This document shows, piece after piece, positions 1 through 6,922 of a stretch of 12,986 nt of DNA. The notes beneath the pieces are model-generated. The model searched no databases. It was not told the origin of the DNA and worked only from the letters and a program-made list of their open reading frames with translations. This stretch comes from Amoebophrya sp. AT5.2 (taxonomy: Eukaryota > Sar > Dinophyceae > Syndiniales > Amoebophryaceae): positions 1 to 12,986 of the forward strand of contig RXOD01005660.1 in assembly GCA_005223375.1 (NCBI GenBank), written 5' to 3'. Position numbers and translations under genes: made by a program. The first letter of the stretch is position 1, and every line of letters starts with the position of its first letter.

Positions 1-80
1 CTTTTCCGTATTAGTATTATTATCCTCGATCCGATGGTGGATAACATATAAGAACTCGTCACGTCGACCGAGTAACAAAG

Positions 81-962
81 CTACACGAGCATCAGGTGAA
101 AATAAACATCAACGAAAAGTAGGCGAAAACCCTGCGCTTTGCTGGTTCGCTTCCTGTGGGCTGCGTCGGCGTAGAGGAGCTGCCACCGCTTTTTCGCCCC
201 CGAGATTGCCTCGTTCCGGATGCGATAGGGGATGTCCTTTCCTTGCAGCTTCTGGAACAGGCTCGCCGAGCTGGCGTCGCGGATGCCGCCGCTCTCCTCC
301 TGCAGCCCTTGGATGAACTCACCGAACGCCTGCGCGGTCGGGTCCAACAAGTGGCTGTCTGGCGGCATCTGTGGAGCAGGCCCGACGATGATGTTTCCGG
401 CTGCGTCCACTTGCGGCGCTCCTCGGCCCCCCGCGGCCCCCTGCTGGCCAGGATGAACGCCTCCCATCTGCTCAAGAAACGGATTTGCCCCCGCGGCACC
501 GACCTCCGTGTTTCCACCCTCCTTCATGATGTCGTCGATGAATTGGTTCGCTTCGCGCGCGCGTTTCAGCGCGTCGTACTTCTTCTGCAGCTTGGCCATG
601 TCCACCTCCACCTCCGCCTTCTCGCGCTTCAGCTTCTGCATCTCGACCAGGTCCTGCCGGTTCTGCCAGATGGACTTGCCGCACTTGTCCTCCATGGACT
701 TGTAGCCCTCGTTCACCTCGGCCAGTTGCGACTCCAGGTACGCGACCTTCTTCTCCAGGCCGTCCTGCACCTTCTTGGCCTCCTCCTCCACCCGCTGCAG
801 TTCCTGCGAGGAAACGCCCTTGTCGCGGCCGCCCCGCGACTTGTCCTTCCACTCCTTCACGATGGACTCGAGGTCCACGGCCTTCCTCTTCGCGTCCTCG
901 TAGTACCGCCGAAGCATCTCCTCCTTCTTGGCCCACCCCTCCTTCATGGCGTCCACCTCGGC
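81..962 (-). CDS. Exon 11: C-terminal coiled coil and low-complexity tail
   Basis: Acceptor GATCGTCAG|GCC, phase 0, gives SVSK-AEVDAMKEGW. It encodes a long coiled coil, then a Gly/Ala/Gln-rich region (MGGVHPGQQGAAGGRGAPQ), then a helical stretch ending RKRTSKAQ. The final residues before TAG at 83-81 (GFRLLFVDVYFHLMLV) come from AT-rich DNA unlike the rest, so the true coding end or a donor may be near 125-135, with more exons beyond the window. Confidence 0.7.
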   Translation of the reverse strand, partial: AEVDAMKEGWAKKEEMLRRYYEDAKRKAVDLESIVKEWKDKSRGGRDKGVSSQELQRVEEEAKKVQDGLEKKVAYLESQLAEVNEGYKSMEDKCGKSIWQNRQDLVEMQKLKREKAEVEVDMAKLQKKYDALKRAREANQFIDDIMKEGGNTEVGAAGANPFLEQMGGVHPGQQGAAGGRGAPQVDAAGNIIVGPAPQMPPDSHLLDPTAQAFGEFIQGLQEESGGIRDASSASLFQKLQGKDIPYRIRNEAISGAKKRWQLLYADAAHRKRTSKAQGFRLLFVDVYFHLMLV

Positions 963-3900
963 CTGACGATCAGACGAAAAAATTTTTCGATTTTGCATTC
1001 TCTGCTTCTGCACGGAACTTCGCAGCAACTGCGGACCGCCCGACTCCAAGGGGCTGCTTGGAAAAAGCCTGCGAAGCATCGCCTTCGAGGAAACGCCATA
1101 GGCGTCGGTCTACAACGAACTTTGAGTTCTTTGGAGTACTTCATCTCGTCATCATCAAACAAAAGTAAAATAAAAACCCCCTGTCTTTGTCACCTTCGAC
1201 ACGCTGCTGCGTTCGTTTTCGACCAGGGCCCATTGTTCCTTCAGGTCGATCACCTCCTTGATCTCAATGTCCCCACTTCCGTCCACGTCGAGCTTGCGGA
1301 AGACGCGCTTGGCGAAGAAGTGGATAAATTTGTTCTTCTCCAGGCCGTCCACCAGTTCGCCGAGGGTGATGGAGCCTTGTCCGTTCTCGTCCAACGCGGC
1401 GAACCCCTCGCGAATGGTCAGAAACCGCCGCATCAACCACAGGCAAAACACGTACACGTCGTTCTCGCATTTTTCTGTCCGGTGATGTTGATGCGACATT
1501 AAGCTATAGTGATCCGATACGTAGACGTAGAGGTGTGGGGTGGTCTCTCTTCGAAAAGATCTCGCCATCAATGATGACTTACCCTGCTCGGGGTGAAAAG
1601 TTTTTGCTTCGAAAATGAATCTTCACGCGGGGCGGTGGTCTCCTAAGAAAGTAGATGACGTTACTCGGTGTTGGTTTTTCTACAGAAGCTGACACCGAGG
1701 TAAAAACAAGTAGAAGAAGAAGAAGAAGAACAAGCAATCTAGTTCTACTAGTACCTGTCAAGTCTTCGTCAAACGCCCTCTCCTGGTCGTGTAGCAGGTT
1801 TTCGTGGGCTTTTTGCAAAGCCGCGAACTTTTCGCTTATTTCCTCCCGTGACTGCTTCAGCGATGCCATTTCCGCCTTTAACTTGTCGGCGAGCGACTGG
1901 TTTTTGATGCTAGCCCGGCGCATCTCTTCGGCCTCTTGGCGGTAGCTGCCGACCGTACGCCCAGTCTGCGCGTCGTAGTCTGCCTCCGTCACCTGGTTTG
2001 ATGTGAGTCGTCAATTGCAGATCCCGATTGGTGGAAGTAGTTGCAAGCTGCTCAGTTGTGCCACGACTTCGACGAATTCGATACTTGTTCTTATGTTAGT
2101 ACAACTTACCTCCACGATTTTTTTTCCTGGCTCGACGAAGCCTGGCTGCGTTTTCGTTTTGCTGAGTTTTCTTTCTCTGCTCGGCGGCTTTGGCGTCATC
2201 GCCGTTCCGTCCTCCAGCATTTCCGGGAGGATTTTCGAGCCTCGCGCGGACCTTGGCGACAGTGGCAGGCCCAGCTCCTCCGCGACTTCGTCGGCGTCCT
2301 CCATCGCCAGCTCCGCGAAATTTTCCGGGGCTCCCGGGATGCCCAAAAACGTGCCTCTTCTGGCCTTCAACCGCAGGCTCTTCCCGAGAACCGGCGCGAT
2401 CAGCGGACAGTTCGGCGGGTGCGCGAACCGCACGGCCAATTTACCAATGTCGTACCGCTTTTTGACCACGCCGTAGATGCCTGCGGCGATCTCGCCCTCG
2501 GTTTTGTCCTCGAACCCGACCCGCAGCTGCACCAGGTCCCCCCGGTCGATCTCGTTCGCCTGCCGCTCCTTCTCCTCCTCGCTGCTCGACTGGTTGCGCG
2601 CCATCGCCTCCCGCGCCGCCTTCCCCCCGTCGTCTGAGTCGCTCGCCTTCGTGGGGTGCTGGACGGCGAGGGCCGCCGCAGTGGTCTGCATGTCGGACTT
2701 CATGCGGTCCATCTCGGCCGTCATGTTCCCGGCCTCCTCATTGATCTTGTCGTACTCCGTCTTGTAGAAGTCCAAGTCCTTCGTCATTAGAGAGCAGTGA
2801 GAGAAATAAACCCATTTGAATTTGTTTCCGGTTATCCGTTTCTGAGATCCGATGCCGGGTCCCTCTCGTAGTCGTAGGAGCCCATTTTGGGACGAAATAG
2901 AAATACGTATACAGCTGAAACAAACACGAGACGCGACATCAACAACCAGCACCCAATTCGTGGCTGCAACTAATTCAAGCTGCAGCCGCGGCCCGAAAAG
3001 CAAAGCCAATCGCCGCCGCTTGAGTCCTAGAGTTTGAGTTTCGCGCCAGACAATACGTCACGCCAAGAAGCCGACCACTTCTACCAGTCAAATATAATAC
3101 CAGTCCAATATTACAAGACCACAACACGACCCCCATGGGGCCCAATAATTCCGACAGCACCAACTACATGGCCCACCAACAGCCTCCCACTCCTTCGGCC
3201 GTGTTCTTATGCATGGGAACAAACGGGTAGTTGATCCTCATCCTCTGCTTAGCGTCAGCGTCGAGATCTGGGACTCTGCGCGCGACCTGCCTTCCACTAG
3301 TTCGTCTACCCAGGCCTCGCTCGCCTCCACGTGCTTCTGCTTGATATTCACCCACTCCGGGTCCGCCTTGCCCTGCCCAGCGGCCGCGGCCTCGGCGGCC
3401 TTCGCCGCAGCGAGCTCCTCCGCCTGCCGCATCGAGTCCGAACGCATCAGCAAGTATGCAACCGAGAAACCTCCTATGTCCCTGTCCTTGGGTCTGTCTT
3501 TCGGCCTGCCCCTGCGGCCTCTGAGTCTAGTAGAGCCGAAGAATCCTCCGCAAGTGGCCTAGTGCTAGTAGGTGCGTCTACCCGAAAAAAAAAAACGACC
3601 CCGGGGACGTTAGACGCGGCTACACATCCTGTCCCAAGAACCACTGAAACTAGACAGAGGACCTACACGACAACATGTCCCCCAAGGAGACGTCTTCTGG
3701 TCGTCTGGCCCCCCCTTTGAGTCTTGGTCCTCTGGCTCCACGTTTGAGATCAACATGTCGGTGGGCTATCATACATCTCTATGTATCTCGCAGCATAAAG
3801 TCTATTAGTTGATGAAACAAAAGTGGGGAGGACCATCGGACACGACCAGGGAGCATCGGACAACAAGGAGTTTTCGCCTTGCTCAGCTCCAGCTTTTCCG

Positions 3901-6900
3901 ACATCGCGTTTTCGGCGTCCTGTCTGGCCTGCTCCCGCGCCTCGTCCAACTGCTTGCGCAGTTGCTCCTCGTTCGCGGCGGAGACGGTCGCGGAGACGCG
4001 CGCGCCGGACCGGTACTCATCGAGCTCGTCGGACAGCGTGCGGATCTTCTCCTCGGCCTCCGCGAGTGGGCCGGACAAATCCTCCACGCGGGGGGTGGCG
4101 AGGATCTTCGCGTTCAGCTCGCGAGCCTCGGACTCCTTGGCGGCGGCCTGTTGTTGTAGCCACCGATGGTATAGAAGCGTCCAGAAATAATGGAAATCAA
4201 ATGCATCCATAAGTGAACAGCTACGAGTGCGAGTGGCACTGGTGTATATCGAGGAGCTACGAGGAAGACTAACAGGCGCAGCAGGCCAACGCCAACTATA
4301 ATCTCAGTCAATCGATCACCCTAAAGTAGCATCACACGTCGATTGTAATGATGAGATGATAACGGCAGCTACCTCTTCCTTTGCGTCTGCGAGTTCTCCC
4401 TTTGCCGCTGCTAGATCGGCCTTGAGTGCGTCGATCTCCGCCGCACTGGCCCCGCTGGCGTTCATGCTCGCGTTCGTGGCCTCGGTCCGCAGCCGGTCGC
4501 ACTCCGCCTTCAAGTCGCTCATCTCCGCCTCCTTCATGTCCTGCTCATCCGCGAGCCGGGCCTTCAACTCCTCCACCTCCATTGCGAGGTCGTTTTTCTT
4601 CTCGTCCACCTCATCGAACTTCTCCTTCAAGGCTTTGTACTCCTCACTGTCCGTCGGGTCTTTCGCTGCTTCCGCGCCTGCCACCTTGTCGATGTACCTG
4701 TAAACCCAGATCCGATAGAAGAGGACCTCCACCGATGAAGAAGAAGATCTACAACTACGTAGCAGGTACTACCGAAGATGGTGAAGGGACGAGTCACGGC
4801 TTGATGTTGAAGCTCATCTGCATCTGTCTCATCTGTGCTGTCATAGCAGAATCAATAAATCATTCCTTGTTGGCCGAGAAAAACGAGCACCGGAAAACCA
4901 AAAAAACTCATCGCGTCATCAAGAAAAGGTAGGTGCACGCGGACGAGATCATCGGAAATCAATTACCTCGCGATGATTTCGTCCGCGTGCACCTCCTCAA
5001 TGCCCGCCGCCCCGAAGAGCGACAGCAAGTAGCGCCGGCGCAGCGCCGGCGGCGCGGTCTCGGTGGGCTGGAACTTCGCGAGCTGGGTGATGATCTCGCT
5101 CAACTCGAACTCCGCGATGAACGTATGTCGGGACCAGCGAGGTACTAAGACTAACAGGCACGGCTATCTAGCCTGGAGATAGAGTGGTGCTCTACTGTCA
5201 CCAGCAGCTGGAGATGATGCAAGGCGATGCCCGGCACACCAAGGAAGAAGTACCACTACGACTTCTACCAATCCAACCGCAGAAACCCGCCGCTGCCCCT
5301 GCTCCAGTTCCTTTTCCTAGACCTCGTTGCATGACTAACTTACGTGTGAATGTTCTAAAGACAAGCCTGAAGGGGAACGGAACGAGAAAGCAGAGTGGGC
5401 ATAAAAAGCGGAGAGGGGCAGACCTCTTCCTGCATTGCGCAGCAGCACTGCACCACCAGCAGTACCGATCCTCGTCCTTTTCGCACATAGCCAAAGGGGA
5501 CGACCACAACCCGGTAGGAGATTCATTGATTGATCCCCAAAAAAAATTTAGTACTTTACCACTTAGCTGCCTGCTTATACCACCTGGTCGGACACACTAC
5601 ACGAGCATAGAACATGCGCAGCTTTTCTTCCAGAGTGAGCGTTCCGATCCCCAGTGCCGCCAGTTGGTCCGCCAGCGCGGCGTTCTCCTTAGAGGGGTGC
5701 GAGACCCATTTTTGCCGCCATTTCTTGCAGGTGGATAAGTTGGCTGCTGCTGCAATCGAATACGAGACGAAATACAAGACAAAATAAGTTCGAGAGTCAG
5801 AGGACACAGCACGATCCGCGAGCTGACTCTTGGCGCCTCCTGCCTGTCGCTTTGTCCGATCGCAACTTGTTCCCTAGCAGTAGCAGGGGTATCGAATGGG
5901 ATGGAACCAGAGACCAAGCACAAGACAAAATACGAGACCAAATACAAGACAGCACAAGCCACCGCCCCGTGCAAACATCACACAAGACCACCCGCCACGA
6001 GAGAAACAGCTACAAGACCCCCACCTCCTGACCTCCACCAGCAAAACAATGCGGAGGCAAATGGGTAGTTGAACTTGAAATTGATCCCTCGTTAATCTCG
6101 AGGATGAGCTCCTTGTGGAACTGGCGGCACTCAGAGATGAGGATGTCCTTGAACTCTGGGTCCACTACGTCGAGCACGTTGAAGTAATGCACCTCGCGGT
6201 TGCGCACAACCGTGTCCATGCGCGCGAGTCTGGCCTGCTTCCGCGGATCCAGGTAGCCGCCGTTCTCGCTATTGTTGTGACAGATGTTGGGGGGGGTTCG
6301 AGCAGATTGAATGCAAAATGATATATGAGGAGCAGTTGCTGTTGCCAATGCCATTAATACGAAATTTATTCCGATGTCCTGATCCCCGACATATATGGAG
6401 CTATCGATCTAGACCCAGGCACCAGAGCTCCAATTTTATAACTTACCCTTACCGCAACTCCTGTGCTTCCCTCGCGGTTTTGAGCAGATCCCTGAGCCCC
6501 TGCAGGTCGTGGTAGTATTGCCTCCGCATCACGCGAAACAGCGTCATCATTTCGTCGAACTGTTCTTTCCGCGAAACCAGAAGCCGCGACTTTTCGTTGT
6601 ACACCTTCTTCATCTTGTCGAAGACTTCGAGCGGGATGATCAGTTTCGGCGTGTCGCTGTCCACCGGATTGCAGAACATCACCTCCGACTTAAACTCGTT
6701 CCGTGTGTTCCAGTACCACATCTCCACGGCCATGGCTCCGTCGTTTGTGATGCTCTTGTTATCGTTATCCTCGTCGTCCTCGTCGTCGGTGAGGGCTTTT
6801 TTGACGCTCTCCGCGATGTTGACCATGTCCCCGGTGCGCCGCTTCGGTCTGGTTGGCGACATGCCAACCATACCATCGCCGAGGTCGAGCGGCGACCCCG

Positions 6901-6922
6901 CCGGATCGTGGTCCTCGGGCAT
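81..6922 (-). CDS. Coiled-coil protein with two EF-hands, 11 exons, about 1,244 aa
   Basis: I do not recognise an orthologue. The exon model on the minus strand is 6922-6453, 6268-6088, 5684-5610, 5118-4967, 4697-4373, 4147-3883, 3446-3253, 2781-2110, 1992-1755, 1474-1194 and 962-81. It totals 3,735 nt and all exon phases agree. Domains in order: acidic N-terminus; a conserved-looking helical head (about residues 60-290); long alanine/glutamate-rich coiled coil (about 290-600); a compact beta-rich segment starting GDLVQLRVGF (about 635-695); a Pro/Ser/Lys linker; coiled coil; EF-hand loops DENGQGSITLGE (886-897) and DVDGSGDIEIKE (920-931); coiled coil; and a Gly/Ala/Gln-rich region before the C-terminus. 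No signal peptide or membrane segment is evident. A calcium-responsive cytoskeletal or scaffold role is inference only. Four introns appear to be introner-like. The C-terminus is uncertain because the last codons before the TAG at 81-83 become AT-rich and could be intronic. Confidence 0.8.
963..1193 (-). other. Intron 10, GT-AG
   Basis: 231 nt, AAG|GTGACA and CGTCAG|GCC, with AGG at both junctions. The ends are weakly complementary (GTGACAAAGACAG against CTGACGATCAGACG), again TIR-like. Confidence 0.8.
1194..1474 (-). CDS. Exon 10: paired EF-hands
   Basis: Two complete 12-residue EF-hand loops, DENGQGSITLGE and DVDGSGDIEIKE, each carry the acidic or oxygen ligands at positions 1, 3, 5, 9 and the Glu at 12. 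They are separated by the expected helix-linker-helix spacing (LVDGLEKNKFIHFFAKRVFRKL). Both should bind calcium by family knowledge. Acceptor ACCGGACAG|AA, donor TCGAAG|GTGACA. Confidence 0.9.
1475..1754 (-). other. Intron 9, GT-AG, flanked by GACAG
   Basis: 280 nt, GTACTAG donor, CCGGACAG acceptor. GACAG occurs in phase at both junctions (1755-1759, 1475-1479). It contains a TTC microsatellite on the coding strand (plus 1712-1730). Confidence 0.8.
1755..1992 (-). CDS. Exon 9 of the coiled-coil/EF-hand gene
   Basis: Acceptor AAACCAG|GTG, phase 0. It encodes VTEADYDAQTGRTVGSYRQE and then coiled coil (SLADKLKAEMASLKQSREEI, EKFAALQKAHENLLHDQERA). Donor ACAG|GTACTAG, phase 1, joins to AA AAA TGC as DLT-EKCEN. 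Confidence 0.85.
1993..2109 (-). other. Intron 8, GT-AG, flanked by AGGT
   Basis: 117 nt, GTAAGT donor, CAAACCAG acceptor. AGGT occurs in phase at both junctions (2108-2111, 1991-1994). The intron has no in-frame stop until its end near 2011, so retention would add about 33 codons. Confidence 0.85.
2110..2781 (-). CDS. Exon 8: beta-rich segment and linker of the coiled-coil/EF-hand gene
   Basis: It begins KDLDFYKTEYDKINEEAG (coiled coil), then an acidic/Ser linker, then GDLVQLRVGFEDK..GIYGVVKKRYDIGKLAVRF. The last stretch has the alternating hydrophobics and glycines of a small SH3- or CAP-Gly-like barrel, but I cannot assign a family. A Pro/Ser/Lys-rich tail follows (MTPKPPSRERKLSKTK). Donor is strong: GTGGAG|GTAAGT, phase 0. 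The upstream frame stays open through the intron for over 70 codons, so the acceptor side could be mis-set by a gene caller. Confidence 0.8.
2782..3252 (-). mobile_element. Intron 7, introner-like, no GT-AG (same family as intron 2)
   Basis: 471 nt. In-phase direct repeat TGACG at 3253-3257 and 2782-2786. Inverted repeat: plus strand GGAACAAACGGGTAGT (3216-3231) against minus-strand GGAAACAAATTCAAATGGGT near 2829-2807, with a 6-nt gap. Excision gives ISTLT-KDLDFYKT. The frame of exon 7 meets TGA 12 nt into the intron, and no GT lies near the boundary. Confidence 0.7.
3253..3446 (-). CDS. Exon 7 of the coiled-coil/EF-hand gene
   Basis: It encodes MRSDSMRQAEELAAAK, an Ala-rich run, then ADPEWVNIKQKHVEASEAWV and RAESQISTLT. 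Past the proposed edge the frame reads LSRG and then TGA. The edge is set at direct repeat TGACG (3257-3253), which recurs in the same codon phase at 2786-2782. Confidence 0.72.
3447..3882 (-). mobile_element. Intron 6, introner-like, no GT-AG
   Basis: 436 nt. In-phase direct repeat GCTGA at 3883-3887 and 3447-3451. Imperfect inverted repeats of about 19 nt sit just inside: plus strand CGAGAAACCTCCTATGTCC at 3463-3481 and the reverse complement of CGAAAACTCCTTGTTGTCC at 3858-3876. Excision restores SEKLEL-MRSDSMRQ. It contains an 11-nt A run at 3585-3595. Confidence 0.7.
3883..4147 (-). CDS. Exon 6 of the coiled-coil/EF-hand gene
   Basis: Acceptor CAACAACAG|GCC, phase 0. It encodes AAAKESEARELNAKIL, AEAEEKIRTLSDELDEY and QLRKQLDEAREQARQDAENA, typical coiled coil. 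No GT donor is well placed at its end. The edge is set at the direct repeat GCTGA (3887-3883), which recurs in phase at 3451-3447 and gives SEKLEL-MRSDSMRQ after removal of the intron. Confidence 0.75.
4148..4372 (-). other. Intron 5, GT-AG with short terminal inverted repeats
   Basis: 225 nt, GAAGAG|GTAGCTGCCG at the 5' end and CGGTGGCTACAACAACAG at the 3' end. GTAGCTGCCG and CGGTGGCTAC are near reverse complements. AGG is duplicated across the junctions. It contains AAGACTAACAGGC (plus strand 4265-4277), also found in intron 3. Confidence 0.75.
4373..4697 (-). CDS. Exon 5 of the coiled-coil/EF-hand gene
   Basis: Acceptor TTTACAG|G. It encodes a strongly heptad-like coiled coil (KALKEKFDEVDEKKNDLAME, ELKARLADEQDMKEAEM) and an Ala-rich stretch, ending at phase-0 donor GAAGAG|GTAGCT. 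The frame continues open for 19 more codons into the intron, so intron retention would not terminate at once. Confidence 0.85.
4698..4966 (-). other. Intron 4, GT-AG, flanked by AGGTA repeats
   Basis: 269 nt. The junctions read GCG AG|GTAATT and TTTACAG|GTACATC, so the 5 nt AGGTA is present at both ends (4964-4968, 4695-4699) and in the same phase, as expected for insertion with duplication of an AGGT proto-splice site. The 5' end forms a hairpin with the exon (4931-4994). Confidence 0.8.
4931..4994. repeat. 24-nt inverted repeat spanning the exon 4 / intron 4 boundary
   Basis: Plus-strand arms at 4931-4954 and 4971-4994 are reverse complements with a single mismatch and a 16-nt loop. One arm is coding (HADEIIA region of exon 4), the other is intronic. 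The 5' splice site AG|GTAATT lies in the loop of the predicted RNA hairpin. Confidence 0.9.
4967..5118 (-). CDS. Exon 4 of the coiled-coil/EF-hand gene
   Basis: GC-rich exon encoding IAEFELSEIITQLAKF..RRRYLLSLFGAAGIEEV and ending in HADEIIAR. It ends GCG AG|GTAATT in phase 2 and joins exon 5 (G|TAC ATC GAC) as IIAR-YIDK. Its last 24 nt or so are repeated in inverted orientation just inside the following intron (see 4931-4994). Confidence 0.8.
5119..5609 (-). mobile_element. Intron 3, introner-like with terminal inverted repeats
   Basis: Flanked by the in-phase direct repeat GTTC (5610-5613 and 5119-5122). Inverted repeats at 5123-5149 and 5574-5597: plus strand GTATGTCGGGACCAGCGAGG..ACTAAG, against GTGTGTCC-GACCAG--GTGG..ATAAG read from the other end, with similarity continuing through CAGGCA and GCTA. 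Excision gives KLRMF-IAEFELSE. The GT-AG alternative (C|GTGTAG to CTTAG|TACC) keeps frame but adds LPRWSRH-type residues encoded by the repeat itself. Confidence 0.65.
5610..5684 (-). CDS. Exon 3 (25 codons) of the coiled-coil/EF-hand gene
   Basis: This very short exon reads NAALADQLAALG..TLEEKLRMF and is in phase 0 at both ends. With flanking exons it gives LEINE-NAALADQ and KLRMF-IAEFELSE, continuous helical sequence. The alternative is a longer exon using GATTGCAG|CA at 5749 and a donor at C|GTGTAG. That would add residues encoded by the inverted-repeat ends of the two adjoining introns, so I consider it less likely. Confidence 0.65.
5685..6087 (-). mobile_element. Intron 2, introner-like (family shared with intron 7)
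   Basis: Flanked by an in-phase direct repeat GAG (6088-6090 and 5685-5687). Imperfect inverted repeats of 31-32 nt lie inside at 6035-6066 and 5704-5734: one starts CCACCAGCAAAACAATGCGG and ends GGCAAATGGGT, the other reads back CCACCTGCAAGAAATGGCGG ending AAAATGGGT, differing by small gaps. Excision joins ILEINE to NAALADQ. An alternative GT-AG reading (A|GTTCAA at 6074, GATTGCAG|CA at 5750) is possible but makes one inverted repeat coding. A TACGAGACSAAATACAAGAC repeat occurs twice inside (5761-5780, 5931-5950 on the plus strand). Confidence 0.65.
6088..6268 (-). CDS. Exon 2 of the coiled-coil/EF-hand gene
   Basis: It starts after AACAATAG and joins exon 1 as ..AQEL-R-ENGGYLDPRK. It encodes a well-composed helical stretch including HYFNVLDVVDPEFKDIL and ends ELILEINE. 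I place the 3' edge at the GAG codon 6090-6088 because the same GAG recurs in phase at the start of the next exon. Reading on gives GSISSSTTHL from AT-rich intron-like DNA. Confidence 0.75.
6269..6452 (-). other. Intron 1, GT-AG
   Basis: 184 nt, GTAAGGGTAAGT donor and CAACAATAG acceptor. No convincing terminal inverted repeat. A GGAGCT...AGCTCC self-complementary pair lies inside. Confidence 0.75.
6453..6922 (-). CDS. Exon 1 of the coiled-coil/EF-hand gene (start codon)
   Basis: ATG at 6922-6920 begins MPEDHDPAGS. The frame is open upstream to a TGA near 6975 with no other ATG, so this is the first usable start unless a further exon lies upstream. The exon encodes an acidic run (ALTDDEDDEDNDNK), then a mixed helical region with MWYWNTRNEFK and VMRRQYYHDLQGL. 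It ends at a strong donor, CG|GTAAGGGTAAGT, in phase 2. Without splicing, TAA at 6451-6449 would stop it. Confidence 0.8.

Noticed and set aside
156..1502. 448-codon plus-strand ORF antisense to exons 10-11
   Set aside because: It crosses exon 11, intron 10 and exon 10 and is Leu/His-rich as expected from the reverse strand of coiled-coil codons. The minus-strand reading has EF-hands and valid splice sites.
2011..3009. Single 332-codon minus ORF as an intronless gene
   Set aside because: Only 2110-2781 has coding character. The ends are AT-rich intron sequence that lacks stops by chance, and the strong GTAAGT at 2109 joins to exon 9 in frame.
3600..3770. Possible hydrophilic exon inside intron 6
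   Set aside because: One minus frame is open and hydrophilic, but it has G-run low complexity and no paired acceptor and donor, and the flanking exons already join in phase without it.
5184..5738. 184-codon plus-strand ORF
   Set aside because: It covers intron 3 and the antisense of exon 3, has no recognisable domain, and overlaps the inverted repeats.
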